From: Crocinitomicaceae bacterium
GTDB lineage: Bacteria > Bacteroidota > Bacteroidia > Flavobacteriales_D > Crocinitomicaceae
DNA length: 64,000 nt
Direction: 5' to 3'
Assembly (NCBI GenBank): GCA_020635955.1
Contig: JACJYW010000005.1
Span: forward strand, 186,001-250,000
Shown: piece after piece, positions 1-9,428 of the stretch
How the letters are laid out: every line of letters starts with the position of its first letter
Position numbering within the stretch: position 1 is the stretch's first letter
The notes under the pieces: model-generated
Databases searched by the model: none
What the model saw: only the letters and a program-made list of their open reading frames with translations
Told to the model about the DNA's origin: nothing
Program-made: the position numbers and the translations under genes

Positions 1-1074
1 TATTTTCAAACAATGGTTTCATACACATTTCCACATGTGGTGCCATTTCAGGAAGTAGTGTATAAATCACCTTCAACCGCCTTTGATGTTTCCAGTTCCT
101 ATGGATTTTCTCTGAGTGCTAATTTGTTTTCTGTTGATGTCGGTAAAAGAGTAAAAAAGGATGATGTTTCTTCTGATGAGATTATAATATCCAATATTAG
201 AAGAGAGAAGGATAAATTTGACCTGGGTTTCAGATATGATCGAAGGATATTAAACGACCTCACTTCATATTATGAATTGCCGGATCAGAAATTGACCATT
301 TTAGATGTTGATACTGTTTTACTAAACGATAATGGTACTTTCTATGAGGCATTGGATATGGAAATGGTTAAGCTGGGCGCCATCAAAAGAATTGAATGGA
401 ATGGAAGATTTACTGGATTCCTGGATATCTATATAACTAAAAGATTAGGCGTAAGAGGAGGTATTTCTGGTTCCAAACTTACCTATGACATAAGCTCAAC
501 ACAATTGAAAGCTATTGCTATTGATAAAGATTCCATGGGCTTACAATACATGTATGCTGAAAATACACCCAGGATCTCTTATGCCGTTTATAGAAAAAAA
601 GTCAATGTAGTTGATATTACAGGTGATGTTACCTTTAAAGTGGTTGATAGAGATCTTTTCTCACTTTCTCTTTGGGCAGGGATTGGCATTACTGGATTTG
701 CATATACAGACCTTAACAAAAAGGGCAATCCAAAAGGAATTAATGAGTTAGATATTTATAACAAATTTGATAATTGGTATATTGGATTTGATTCATTGGA
801 TTTCAAAATCCATCAGGGAGAACTAGACATGAATCTTACGGATAGCCCTTCAGAATTGATGGCCAAAGTAGATGCTCCCGGCAATGAATATGATCTTGAT
901 CCACAAGACAGAAGATTTATCTTTCCTTCCTTGAGATTTGGAATTGATGCGAATATTGAACGATTTGTTGTAGGATTTGGTATGGATATGAGTTTTGGGC
1001 AAATGGACAGATTCCTACTATCGAATTATTCATCTTTTTATATGTCCATAGGCTACAAATTGTGGAGTAGATAG
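1..1074 (+). CDS. Outer-membrane beta-barrel-like protein (5' partial)
   Basis: The frame is open to the left edge of the window (codons before the first ATG at 13 are Y-F-Q-T), so this is probably the C-terminal part of a longer protein. No signal peptide is visible in what remains. The 353 visible residues alternate polar and aromatic/hydrophobic positions in short strands (for example around residues 140-160 and 205-230), and the protein ends with an amphipathic strand finishing GYKLW, as in Bacteroidota outer-membrane barrels. I do not recognise a named family. Its 3' end overlaps the convergent membrane-protein gene by 22 nt. Function unknown; outer-membrane location is an inference from the strand pattern. 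Confidence 0.6.
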   Translation, partial: YFQTMVSYTFPHVVPFQEVVYKSPSTAFDVSSSYGFSLSANLFSVDVGKRVKKDDVSSDEIIISNIRREKDKFDLGFRYDRRILNDLTSYYELPDQKLTILDVDTVLLNDNGTFYEALDMEMVKLGAIKRIEWNGRFTGFLDIYITKRLGVRGGISGSKLTYDISSTQLKAIAIDKDSMGLQYMYAENTPRISYAVYRKKVNVVDITGDVTFKVVDRDLFSLSLWAGIGITGFAYTDLNKKGNPKGINELDIYNKFDNWYIGFDSLDFKIHQGELDMNLTDSPSELMAKVDAPGNEYDLDPQDRRFIFPSLRFGIDANIERFVVGFGMDMSFGQMDRFLLSNYSSFYMSIGYKLWSR

Positions 1075-1877
1075 TAAGATAAAGGCAATACAACCAAAAG
1101 CCCGTCTATAAAAAACGAATAATATAGTTCATTCCTATTCTTGTTTGACATTGAAATAAGTAATATCGTCAATGCAAATGCTGGAAAAAGGTATGGATTG
1201 AACATTAATGGATAGGTCAATAAAAAATAACTCGCAAAAATGCAAATGAAGGCCAGAACCTTTGAAATTTGTGTGCCAACGAGTTGTGGAATTGTCTTTT
1301 TGCTGAATTCATCCAATTCAATGTCCCTTATATCAAACGGAATCGTTATTCCCAAAATGTAAAGAAAGAAGGCTATAAATAGCTTTGTAATATTTATTTG
1401 GTGATCGGCACTTTCCAAATATGGTATCAATGCGCAACTGATGGCCCATACCAGAGATATTAAATAGATCTTGATGCCTGGAATGTCTCTCAAGTTAGAT
1501 CTTCTATTCAGAATGTTGAATGCGAATACATAGAGAAAGGAAACCAATCCTCCTAAACTAAGAATGATGATACTTAACAGTTTAAATTGGAATATTAAGA
1601 TCAATGAAGTTAAAGCTCCAATAAAAAGAAGGGCTTTCACTAATTTGATGTTGCTGGTCATCCAACGGATTCTTGGACTGGGTAATTTTTCGTTCTTAGC
1701 AATTCTCTCATAACGTTGAAAATTATAGGTTACTAGAGTAGAGCTAAATAGGAATAGTAAGAGCGGAATGTCCGGTTGCAATTCATTTAATTGGAAAAAC
1801 AACCATCCAAAACCGAAAGCTCCTGCACTGATCCATATATTGGAGTAAACGATAAAGGATATTGCTTTGCGCAGCAT
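1053..1877 (-). CDS. UbiA-like prenyltransferase family membrane protein
   Basis: A 274-residue, very hydrophobic protein with about eight predicted membrane segments. It resembles UbiA-superfamily proteins. A degenerate first aspartate-rich region appears as NFQRYERI near residue 52, and a clearer second motif DIRDIELD lies in the loop near residue 183, where UbiA enzymes bind Mg-diphosphate. The first motif lacks the usual NDxxD, so catalytic activity is uncertain. The start codon directly abuts the stop of the upstream gene (1878-2591), so the two are probably co-transcribed. The 3' end overlaps the convergent gene ending at 1074. Substrate unknown; menaquinone or another lipid quinone pathway would be a guess. 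Confidence 0.6.
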   Translation of the reverse strand: MLRKAISFIVYSNIWISAGAFGFGWLFFQLNELQPDIPLLLFLFSSTLVTYNFQRYERIAKNEKLPSPRIRWMTSNIKLVKALLFIGALTSLILIFQFKLLSIIILSLGGLVSFLYVFAFNILNRRSNLRDIPGIKIYLISLVWAISCALIPYLESADHQINITKLFIAFFLYILGITIPFDIRDIELDEFSKKTIPQLVGTQISKVLAFICIFASYFLLTYPLMFNPYLFPAFALTILLISMSNKNRNELYYSFFIDGLLVVLPLSYYLLHNL

Positions 1878-2591
1878 CTAATTGAATGCATTGATGATAA
1901 GATGTGTTGTCCACCCTGTAGCAATACCAGCAAATCCGCCAAGCATTGAGCCTAGCATTCGTTTTTGTTTGGCAATTCTGTGATATCCTCGATAATAATT
2001 GACATTATTGAAGTAAGATTTATGGATCATCTTTTTTTCCTTCAATTTAAAGGATGGTAATGACCAACTTACTGAAGCTACAATAGGTACAAGAACTGGT
2101 AGTAGTGATAATCTGTCTTTGAATAATCCAGGAGTAGTATATCCATATGGATTCGTGTAATTTGCCTTATCCAATACCTTTTGACTCAGATAAGTGTCCA
2201 TGACGGATACTCCTAATCCTAATGTATAGGTGGTCCAAAAAGGCACTGTTGGCTTGAAAGTTTGTCTGGCGTCATAGCTTCCAATTGTTACTTCTTTCGT
2301 TTCGTTTACACTTAGGTAATTACCCAGAAATTCATTTTGGCTATACATAATATTCTCCTGACCATTTTTGGTGTAAGAGAAAACCCTGTACAGGCTTAAT
2401 TGATCAGTAACTTTTTCATTTTTCTTGTTCAAGGTATTGAAGTTCAGAACAGAATCACCTTCGATTTTCTCAATGCCGGTGACTTCACCGTAATAAACCT
2501 TCCCATTCAACAAGAGAATAGAGTCCTGCTCATTTTGACCAATGGATATTAAGGCCGTTAATAGGAATCCAATAATTAGAAATATTCGCAT
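1878..2591 (-). CDS. Secreted hypothetical protein
   Basis: A 237-residue protein with an N-terminal signal peptide (hydrophobic residues 4-18, cleavage probably after SIGQ). The mature part starts with a short segment (DSILLLNGKVYYGEV) of a kind common in Bacteroidota periplasmic proteins of unknown role. Two hydrophobic stretches occur later, near residues 120-135 and 215-235, the last possibly membrane-associated. It is first in a two-gene unit with the UbiA-like gene. A TAAATTTG -7 element ends 5 nt before the ATG, implying a nearly leaderless message. No family name can be given. Confidence 0.6.
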   Translation of the reverse strand: MRIFLIIGFLLTALISIGQNEQDSILLLNGKVYYGEVTGIEKIEGDSVLNFNTLNKKNEKVTDQLSLYRVFSYTKNGQENIMYSQNEFLGNYLSVNETKEVTIGSYDARQTFKPTVPFWTTYTLGLGVSVMDTYLSQKVLDKANYTNPYGYTTPGLFKDRLSLLPVLVPIVASVSWSLPSFKLKEKKMIHKSYFNNVNYYRGYHRIAKQKRMLGSMLGGFAGIATGWTTHLIINAFN

Positions 2592-2596
2592 GACAC

Positions 2597-2604
2597 AAAT
2601 TTAC
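2597..2604 (-). promoter_or_regulatory. -7 promoter element of the 2591 minus-strand gene
   Basis: On the minus strand this reads TAAATTTG, an exact match to the Bacteroidota TAnnTTTG consensus. Only 5 nt separate it from the ATG, so transcription would start at or next to the start codon. No TTG -33 element is visible at 17-23 nt spacing. Confidence 0.5.
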
Positions 2605-2740
2605 CGATAAATTGAGAAGTTAATAAGAATAGAGCGATATTCAATGTTATAATTTTATTGTGTTTCACTGGCTTAATGAAATTCCTAACGTTTATGTGAA
2701 GAATATTTAATGTAGGAAAACAATGAGCCCGCAATGTGAC

Positions 2741-2748
2741 TATATTTG
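2741..2748 (+). promoter_or_regulatory. -7 promoter element for gcvP
   Basis: TATATTTG matches TAnnTTTG exactly and lies 24 nt before the gcvP ATG, leaving a short leader. No -33 TTG at the usual spacing. The 181-nt upstream region is too short and unstructured for a glycine riboswitch and I see none. Confidence 0.5.
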
Positions 2749-2772
2749 CTATACCTCATTAATAATTAATAT

Positions 2773-5640
2773 ATGATTTTTGAAGACAGACATATCGGAA
2801 CAGATGCCAACGAAAAGGCAGAAATGCTTAAAGCAGTTGATGTTTCGTCAATAGATGAATTGATCAACAAGACTGTTCCGCAACAGATCAGGTTAAAACA
2901 GCCATTAAACCTTGCGCCTGCTTTAACGGAGCATGAGTATTTGGATCATATCGCACAGTTAGCGGCTAAGAATAAAGTAAATACCAACTTTATCGGTCAG
3001 GGATATTATGGTACTTTGATACCACCTGTGAATTTGAGAAACATCTTTGAGAATCCGGGATGGTATACGGCCTATACGCCTTATCAGGCAGAGATTTCAC
3101 AAGGAAGACTTGAAGCCCTATTGAATTTCCAGACCATGATCATGGACTTGACCAACATGGATCTTGCAAACGCTTCATTATTGGATGAGGGAACTGCAGC
3201 TTCTGAAGCTTTGATCATGTTCTTTAACTCAAGAACGAGAGATCAGAAGAAAGACAACGTCAGCAAATTCTTCCTTTCTGAAAATTGCTTCAGTCAAACA
3301 ATTGATGTAGTTATTGGTAGAGCTGAAAATATTGGTGTTGAGGTAGTAGTTGGTTCTCCTGAATCATTTGTTCCTTCAGCTGAGTATTTTGGAGCTATTG
3401 TACAGTTCCCGGATAAATTTGGAAAGGTCACAGATCTTTCTGGTTTCATCTCTGCAGCACATGCTCATGAGGTAAAAGTAGGAGTTGCAGCTGATATTAT
3501 GAGCTTGGTTCTTTTGAAAGGTCCAGGTCAATGGAATGCAGATGCTGTATTTGGTAATACACAAAGATTTGGTGTTCCTCTAGGATTTGGAGGTCCTCAC
3601 GCGGCTTATTTTGCAACGAAAGATGAGTATAAAAGAACATTACCAGGTAGAATTATCGGAGTATCTGTAGATGCTGAAGGTAAATATGCTTTGAGAATGG
3701 CCTTACAAACACGTGAACAACACATTAAGCGAGATAAAGCAACTTCTAATATTTGTACAGCTCAAGCTTTGTTGGCTGTAATGGCCGGTATGTATGCTGT
3801 TTATCATGGACCTGCAGCTCTGCGTGGAATTGCAATGGATATCCATCAGAAAGCTTTATTCGTTGAAAGAAAATTAAAGGAATTAGGATTGAACTCTAAG
3901 AATGGACAATTCTTTGATACAGTTCATTTTGATCTACCTGCCGGAGATGTGAAAAAAGCAACTGAATCAAAAGGGATCAACCTGAATTATTTTGATGGAT
4001 CATTCAGTATTTCATTAGACGAAACACATACGGCATCAGATATTGAGAACCTATTAAATGCCTTTGCTGAGTTGATGGGTAAATCACCGGTTAAAGTCAA
4101 TAAAGGAGATTGGTCATCAGAAAAATGTCCATTGTCAAGTGCATTGCATAGATCAGATAAAATATTGAATCATGAAGTATTCAATTCGTATCATTCAGAG
4201 ACGAAGATGATGCGTTATCAAAAGAGTCTAGAAAACAAAGATCTTTCTTTGGTTCATTCAATGATTTCACTTGGATCTTGTACCATGAAATTGAATGCAG
4301 CTGCTGAATTGATGCCGTTATCATGGCCAGAATTTGCTAATATTCATCCATTTGCTCCTAGAGATCAATGGCAGGGATATCAAACAATGTTAGATCAACT
4401 ATCTGCAGATCTTTGTGAAGTTACTGGATTTGCAGGAATGTCTTTACAACCAAATTCGGGTGCTCAGGGTGAATATGCTGGTTTAATGGTAATTAAAGCA
4501 TACCATGAATCAAGAGGAGATCATCATAGAAATATTTGTCTAATTCCTAGTTCAGCACATGGTACTAACCCTGCTTCTGCTGTAATGGCAGGAATGGAAG
4601 TGGTAGTTACTGCTTGTGATGACAATGGAAATATTGATGTAAACGATCTTAAAGCAAAAGCTGAACAATACAAAGATAATTTGTCGTGTTTGATGGTTAC
4701 TTACCCTTCGACACATGGTGTATTTGAAGAAGCAATTATTGATATTACAACTATCATCCATAACAATGGAGGACAGGTATATATGGATGGTGCAAACATG
4801 AATGCTCAGGTAGGATTGACTAATCCGGGAAATATTGGAGCAGATGTTTGCCACTTGAACCTTCACAAAACATTTGCAATTCCTCACGGAGGCGGCGGAC
4901 CTGGAATGGGACCAATTGGTGTAGCTAAACACCTTGTACCATTCCTTCCTGGAAATCCACATGTTGCTGGTGTTGGTGGAGAAAAGGCAATCAGAGCAAT
5001 TTCTGCAGCACCTTATGGTTCTGGATTGATCCTGTTGATCTCTTATGCTTATATCAAGATGTTAGGGGCAGATGGGTTAACAAATGCAACTAAAAACGCG
5101 ATCTTGAATGCCAATTATTTGCGTGTTAAATTGAAAGATCATTATCCGATCTTATATACAGGTGTTAACGGTACAGTAGCTCATGAGATGATCATGGATT
5201 GCCGTGAGTTCAAAAAGAATACGGGTGTTGAGGTAGCAGATATTGCTAAGCGATTGATCGATTATGGTTTCCATGCGCCAACAGTCTCTTTCCCAGTAGC
5301 CGGAACATTAATGATCGAGCCAACTGAAAGTGAGGATAAAGGTGAGTTGGATAGATTCGTTTCTGCTTTGATCAGTATAAGAAAGGAAATTTCTGATATC
5401 GAATCTAAAGGATTAGATCATGAGAACAACCTGCTTAAAAATGCTCCGCATACGGCAGATGTTGTTTCAGCTAATGATTGGAATCTTCCTTATACAAGAG
5501 AAGAAGCGGCCTATCCGGTAAGTTATTTGAGAAAATTCAAATACTGGGTGCCTGTAAGAAGAGTTGACAATGCATACGGTGACAGAAACCTGGTTTGTAG
5601 CTGTGCGCCTATTGAAGCATACATGGAAGAAACCATGTAG
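2773..5640 (+). CDS. gcvP: Glycine dehydrogenase (decarboxylating), glycine cleavage P-protein
   Basis: This is the P-protein of the glycine cleavage system. It decarboxylates glycine with pyridoxal phosphate and passes the aminomethyl group to the lipoyl H-protein. The 955 residues match the full-length single-chain form (bacterial homologs about 950). The N-terminal homologous half begins with the family signature FEDRHIG. The C-terminal half carries the PLP-binding lysine, Lys699, in NLHKTFAIPHGGGGPG, and downstream SAAPYGS. The gene is monocistronic: its own -7 element lies at 2741 and a strong hairpin terminator follows the stop. Partner genes gcvT and gcvH are not in this window, which is usual in Bacteroidota. 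Confidence 0.98.
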   Translation: MIFEDRHIGTDANEKAEMLKAVDVSSIDELINKTVPQQIRLKQPLNLAPALTEHEYLDHIAQLAAKNKVNTNFIGQGYYGTLIPPVNLRNIFENPGWYTAYTPYQAEISQGRLEALLNFQTMIMDLTNMDLANASLLDEGTAASEALIMFFNSRTRDQKKDNVSKFFLSENCFSQTIDVVIGRAENIGVEVVVGSPESFVPSAEYFGAIVQFPDKFGKVTDLSGFISAAHAHEVKVGVAADIMSLVLLKGPGQWNADAVFGNTQRFGVPLGFGGPHAAYFATKDEYKRTLPGRIIGVSVDAEGKYALRMALQTREQHIKRDKATSNICTAQALLAVMAGMYAVYHGPAALRGIAMDIHQKALFVERKLKELGLNSKNGQFFDTVHFDLPAGDVKKATESKGINLNYFDGSFSISLDETHTASDIENLLNAFAELMGKSPVKVNKGDWSSEKCPLSSALHRSDKILNHEVFNSYHSETKMMRYQKSLENKDLSLVHSMISLGSCTMKLNAAAELMPLSWPEFANIHPFAPRDQWQGYQTMLDQLSADLCEVTGFAGMSLQPNSGAQGEYAGLMVIKAYHESRGDHHRNICLIPSSAHGTNPASAVMAGMEVVVTACDDNGNIDVNDLKAKAEQYKDNLSCLMVTYPSTHGVFEEAIIDITTIIHNNGGQVYMDGANMNAQVGLTNPGNIGADVCHLNLHKTFAIPHGGGGPGMGPIGVAKHLVPFLPGNPHVAGVGGEKAIRAISAAPYGSGLILLISYAYIKMLGADGLTNATKNAILNANYLRVKLKDHYPILYTGVNGTVAHEMIMDCREFKKNTGVEVADIAKRLIDYGFHAPTVSFPVAGTLMIEPTESEDKGELDRFVSALISIRKEISDIESKGLDHENNLLKNAPHTADVVSANDWNLPYTREEAAYPVSYLRKFKYWVPVRRVDNAYGDRNLVCSCAPIEAYMEETM

Positions 5641-5664
5641 ACATGTATAATTTTAAATAGCTGT

Positions 5665-5698
5665 AAGTCTGCCAAATGGCAGACTTTTGCTTTATTTT
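5665..5698 (+). terminator. Rho-independent terminator of gcvP
   Basis: Perfect 9-bp stem AAGTCTGCC / GGCAGACTT with an AAAT loop (5665-5686), followed by a T-rich tract. It lies 25 nt after the gcvP stop. Confidence 0.85.
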
Positions 5699-5730
5699 TT
5701 TTATTTTCGCTAATTATTAAAAAAACAATT

Positions 5731-7626
5731 ATGAAAAAAATCTACGCTTTTGCTGGAGCTTTGTTATTATCTGGGATTGGATTTGCCCAATCTCCATTCA
5801 AAGTTAATCAGCATCAGTTTACTGCCTATGACAAGTACACACCGGGAGCAATTTCAGTTAAACCTAGCCGTACTGTAGTAAACAATGATAGAACAACTTA
5901 TTACACTGAAAATTTTGACGGTGGATTAAATGGATGGATTGGTACCATTCAAACTGGTAGTGCCGGTTTTGGATTAACCAGTACAGGTCACCAAAATTCA
6001 GCTTCAAACTCTTTCCAAATCCCTGCTTTGGCTACCTCAACACCTACAAATTGGGTATTGTTGGATTCTGATGGAGATGGTACATCTTACACAGCTGCTG
6101 AGCAAGCAACATTTAATTCACCAAAGATCGATCTATCTGCAACAACAGGTGATTTCGTCGCTTTGCAATTTGACCAGTTCTTTGCTGAATGGGATATGGT
6201 TTTCCAAACCGGAACAAACGGTTCTCAATCTTCTGACCATTGTTATATAGCTGTTTCTGTTGATTCAACTAACTGGACTGAGATCGAGATCAATGATGGT
6301 GTTGATAGAGAGGCTCGTCCAAATCCTGAATTCATTACCTGGGATATTACTGACGCTATTGCTGGAAACCTTAGTACAGTTTGGTTCAGATTCCGTTGGG
6401 AAGGAGCATGGAACTATGGTTGGCAGTTTGATAATGTTAAAGTAAGTTCTATACCTGAGAAGGATCTTGAGGTTGTAGATATCTGGAGACCTATGTCAAA
6501 TACCAGCGGTGGTGGATTGTATATGTATTCTCAAGTGCCATTTCTTCATGTAGATACTGTTATCTTTGGAGCGATTGTTAGAAATGTTGGACATGTTACG
6601 CAAACAAACGTTGACGTAGATTTCGAACTAAATACTCCTGGTGGTCCAATGGGTGGTACTAGCGGACTTGCTATTTCAAGTATGGCGCCAACTCCTAATG
6701 TAGATACAATTTTATTCGGTACTACATACGTTCCTGATGCTGTAGGTACTTATACTACGAAATTTAAAGTAGTTTCAACTGAAGGAGATGATTTTTCAGA
6801 CAATGATTCAATTGTTGATGCATATTATGAAGTAACTGACTATACGTATGCAACAGATTACCCGGTTGGTGCTGAGTTAGGTTGTGATGTTTGGCCGTTA
6901 TCTGGTAACAATCAGGCTTGGTATGGAAACGTATTTATCTTTAAAGTGGATGATATTATTTCTGGTATTGATTGTAAGATTGCAAATAACTCTAGTAACG
7001 TAGGTGAAGAAGTTGTTGCAGAGATCTTCTCTTTTGATGGAGTTAATGGTATTTGGGTATCTGAATGGAGCAATACTTCAAATGTTTATGTTTTAGGTGC
7101 TAGTGATATCGGAAACTGGATCACTATTCCTGTTCCTGGTGGTTTCGTAGCTACTCAAGCTCAAGAATCTTATCTTGTTACTGTTTCTCAATATGCTAAT
7201 ACTACAGATCCAGTATTTGCTAAACAAGGAGATGCTAAATTGAGCAGAGTTCAAGGATACGGTTTTAGCAATACTAGTGGTGACTACGGTGGACAAGCAT
7301 TTTTTGACAGAATCAGTCCAATGGTTAGAGCTAGAGTAAATGCTGCTGAAGTAAGCATTGAAGAGAATGAGATCGTAGAATCTTTCTCAGTATATCCAAA
7401 TCCTGCAAATGATCAAATCAATATTGCAATGACTTTGGATAACGCTCCGAACACTGTGATCAATGTTCTTGATATTACTGGTAAAGTGATCAAGAGAGTA
7501 GATCTTGGTTTGGTGAATGGAGATAAAACAATGAGCATTTCATTGGATAACGTTACAACTGGGGTTTATTTCATTGAAATGATCAACGATAACGGAAGAA
7601 TGGTGAAGAAATTCACTAAGAAATAA
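5731..7626 (+). CDS. Secreted T9SS type A sorting domain protein with choice-of-anchor J-like domain
   Basis: A 631-residue protein with a signal peptide (residues 1-19, MKKIYAFAGALLLSGIGFAQ) for Sec export. Residues about 55-230 resemble the choice-of-anchor J/MAM-like beta-sandwich: an ENFDGGLNGW start, then WVLLDSDGDG, a LQFDQFF strand, and WFRFRWEGAW before a QFDNVKV strand. Residues about 550-631 are a T9SS type A C-terminal sorting domain (FSVYPNPANDQINI, then GVYFIEM and a basic end VKKFTKK). The domain should be removed at the outer membrane and the protein released or anchored on the surface. No catalytic motif was seen, so an adhesive or binding role is an inference. It stands alone between two terminators. 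Confidence 0.85.
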   Translation: MKKIYAFAGALLLSGIGFAQSPFKVNQHQFTAYDKYTPGAISVKPSRTVVNNDRTTYYTENFDGGLNGWIGTIQTGSAGFGLTSTGHQNSASNSFQIPALATSTPTNWVLLDSDGDGTSYTAAEQATFNSPKIDLSATTGDFVALQFDQFFAEWDMVFQTGTNGSQSSDHCYIAVSVDSTNWTEIEINDGVDREARPNPEFITWDITDAIAGNLSTVWFRFRWEGAWNYGWQFDNVKVSSIPEKDLEVVDIWRPMSNTSGGGLYMYSQVPFLHVDTVIFGAIVRNVGHVTQTNVDVDFELNTPGGPMGGTSGLAISSMAPTPNVDTILFGTTYVPDAVGTYTTKFKVVSTEGDDFSDNDSIVDAYYEVTDYTYATDYPVGAELGCDVWPLSGNNQAWYGNVFIFKVDDIISGIDCKIANNSSNVGEEVVAEIFSFDGVNGIWVSEWSNTSNVYVLGASDIGNWITIPVPGGFVATQAQESYLVTVSQYANTTDPVFAKQGDAKLSRVQGYGFSNTSGDYGGQAFFDRISPMVRARVNAAEVSIEENEIVESFSVYPNPANDQINIAMTLDNAPNTVINVLDITGKVIKRVDLGLVNGDKTMSISLDNVTTGVYFIEMINDNGRMVKKFTKK

Positions 7627-7651
7627 TTTGATCAATAAGATCAATAAAGAG

Positions 7652-7681
7652 GCCTCTCTGATTTTCAGAGGGGCTTTTTTT
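7652..7681 (+). terminator. Rho-independent terminator of the T9SS protein gene
   Basis: Stem GCCTCTCTG / CAGAGGGGC (9 bp with one T-G pair), ATTTT loop, then a run of T. It overlaps the 3' end of the convergent DUF4296 gene, separating the two transcription units. Confidence 0.8.
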
Positions 7682-8042
7682 ATGGTTGTTGATCCTGGCT
7701 TGTTGCTAAACGATTCACAGAATCCAAAGCAGCTTCGTAGATAAGGAACATGAGATCAATATCCGTGGCATAATAATCATAGCTCTCAATAAATTGTTCT
7801 CTTGTGGTTCCATGTTTTTCATACACGAAATAACTTGCAGAATCAAGTGCTTTCTTATAAACTTCAGGACGTTGGTATCTGAATTGATATTGTGATTCTA
7901 GAATCTGAAGATCAATGATCACATTCATCAATGTGGGTTCGGGTAATAGTTCTTCTGGAACTGCTCTATCCAACTCTTCTTGATCTGCTGAGCAAGATGC
8001 GAGAACCAATAGAGCTGACGATATGTATAACCTTATGCGCAT
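7680..8042 (-). CDS. DUF4296 domain-containing lipoprotein
   Basis: A 120-residue lipoprotein. The signal sequence MRIRLYISSALLVLASC ends in the lipobox LASC, so Cys17 should be lipidated. The mature part matches the DUF4296 pattern: a proline-rich lead (PEELLPEP), then LMNVIIDLQILES, then a helical region with YEKHGTTREQFIESYDYY. Function is unknown. It follows the dihydroorotase gene after 6 nt and is surely co-transcribed with it. The neighbourhood of DUF4296, dihydroorotase and a dolichol-phosphate-mannose-like glycosyltransferase recurs in Bacteroidota, which supports the assignment but does not explain the role. Confidence 0.8.
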   Translation of the reverse strand: MRIRLYISSALLVLASCSADQEELDRAVPEELLPEPTLMNVIIDLQILESQYQFRYQRPEVYKKALDSASYFVYEKHGTTREQFIESYDYYATDIDLMFLIYEAALDSVNRLATSQDQQP

Positions 8043-8048
8043 AAATCG

Positions 8049-9383
8049 TTATCCATGAAACGTCATTCGCATTCCTGTATTGCCTTCTACTATCTTTCCT
8101 GCAGTATAAACGATCTTACCATTAACAAATGTCGTGTCAATGGAATGGTCGAAGGTAACACCTTCAAAAGGAGACCATCCACATTTATAAAGGATATTGG
8201 ATTTAGTTACTTCATGCTTTCTATTTGGGTCAACAACGACCAGATCCGCAAAGTATCCTTCACGTATATATCCTCTATCATCAATATCAAAGCAATCTGC
8301 AACGGCGTGGGACATTTTTTCAACTGCGCGTTCTACAGTGATCTTTCCCTCTTTTGCTTTTTGTAAAATGGCTAATACTGCGTCCTGCACCAAAGGACCA
8401 CCGGATGGAGCATTGAAATAACTATTTTCTTTCTCTTCAATGGTATGAGGTGCGTGATCAGTTGCCAATACATCAATTTTATTCTGGTTAACACCTTCCC
8501 AGATCCCTTCTCTGTCTTTGGCAGTTTTTACTGCAGGATTCCATTTAATATAAGTGCCTTTCTTATCATAGTCTTCATCTGAAAACCACAAATGGTGGAC
8601 ACAAGCCTCTGCCGTGATTCGTTTTTGTTTTAAAGGAGTATTTGCATCAAAAAGGGCTAATTCTTTTGCTGTGGATATATGAAGTATGTGAAGTCTTGTG
8701 TTGAATTTTTGAGCTAATTCAACAGCCATAGATGATGAAAGGTAACACGCCTCTTCACTTCTAATTTCAGGGTGATACTTTATGGGCATATTTTCACCAT
8801 ATTTTTCGCGATAGATCTCCGTATTTCTCCTAATGGTTGCTTCGTCTTCACAATGTGTGGCGATCAGCATATCACATTTAGAAAATATTCCCGTTAAGGT
8901 ATCCTTATTATCAACTAGCATATTACCAGTAGAAGAACCCATAAAAACCTTAATACCACAAACATTCTTTGGATCTGTTCGCAAAACTTCCTCAATGTTG
9001 TCATTTGTTGCGCCCATATAGAAAGAGTAATTCGCAATGGATGACATCTTACCAAAGTCATATTTTTCATTTAATGCCAATTGAGTAACGGCGTTAGGCT
9101 TGGTATTGGGCATCTCCATAAAAGAAGTAATGCCGCCAGCTACCGCCGCTCTGGATTCAGTAAAAATATTGGCTTTATGTGTAAGGCCTGGTTCTCTGAA
9201 ATGCACCTGATCATCAATCATTCCTGGTATCAACCATTTTCCTTTAAGATCGATTACTTGTGCATGCTCATCTGTTATATCACGTGCAATTTTTTCAATA
9301 CGATCACCAGATATCAGTAGATCAGATTCAAAACGTTGTCCTTCATTAATGATCGTCGCATTTTTCAGAAGTATCTTGCTCAT
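8049..9383 (-). CDS. pyrC: Dihydroorotase
   Basis: Cyclic amidohydrolase of de novo pyrimidine synthesis, interconverting N-carbamoyl-aspartate and dihydroorotate. The frame is open to 9407, but MSKILLKNATII at 9383 is the better start. It gives 444 residues with the normal N-terminal strand, and a TACTTTTG promoter element at 9405-9412 lies where the longer form would begin. Visible motifs are VHFREPG, the carboxylated lysine region GIKVFMGSSTGN, metal-ligand histidines around ATHCEDE and LHILHIST, and the catalytic aspartate in ATDHAPH. The first histidine of the usual HxH is glutamine (DDQVHF); I recall this as usual for Bacteroidota homologs. It heads a unit with the DUF4296 gene. Confidence 0.93.
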   Translation of the reverse strand: MSKILLKNATIINEGQRFESDLLISGDRIEKIARDITDEHAQVIDLKGKWLIPGMIDDQVHFREPGLTHKANIFTESRAAVAGGITSFMEMPNTKPNAVTQLALNEKYDFGKMSSIANYSFYMGATNDNIEEVLRTDPKNVCGIKVFMGSSTGNMLVDNKDTLTGIFSKCDMLIATHCEDEATIRRNTEIYREKYGENMPIKYHPEIRSEEACYLSSSMAVELAQKFNTRLHILHISTAKELALFDANTPLKQKRITAEACVHHLWFSDEDYDKKGTYIKWNPAVKTAKDREGIWEGVNQNKIDVLATDHAPHTIEEKENSYFNAPSGGPLVQDAVLAILQKAKEGKITVERAVEKMSHAVADCFDIDDRGYIREGYFADLVVVDPNRKHEVTKSNILYKCGWSPFEGVTFDHSIDTTFVNGKIVYTAGKIVEGNTGMRMTFHG

Positions 9384-9404
9384 AACAGAATGGTTGGTGA
9401 GCAA

Positions 9405-9412
9405 CAAAAGTA
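9405..9412 (-). promoter_or_regulatory. -7 promoter element for pyrC
   Basis: The minus strand reads TACTTTTG, an exact TAnnTTTG match, 21 nt before the preferred ATG at 9383. A TTG at 9439-9437 lies 24 nt upstream, one beyond the usual 17-23 nt. The element argues against the upstream start at 9407. Confidence 0.5.
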
Positions 9413-9428
9413 ATAAGAAGTGATGGAG

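Noticed and set aside
2605..2740. Possible glycine riboswitch upstream of gcvP
   Set aside because: The spacer is short and AT-rich, with no paired GGA-type aptamer signature or tandem structure.
4552..4962. 136-residue open frame on the minus strand inside gcvP
   Set aside because: Lies wholly antisense to a highly conserved enzyme; cysteine/serine/isoleucine-rich translation with no motif, an antisense shadow.
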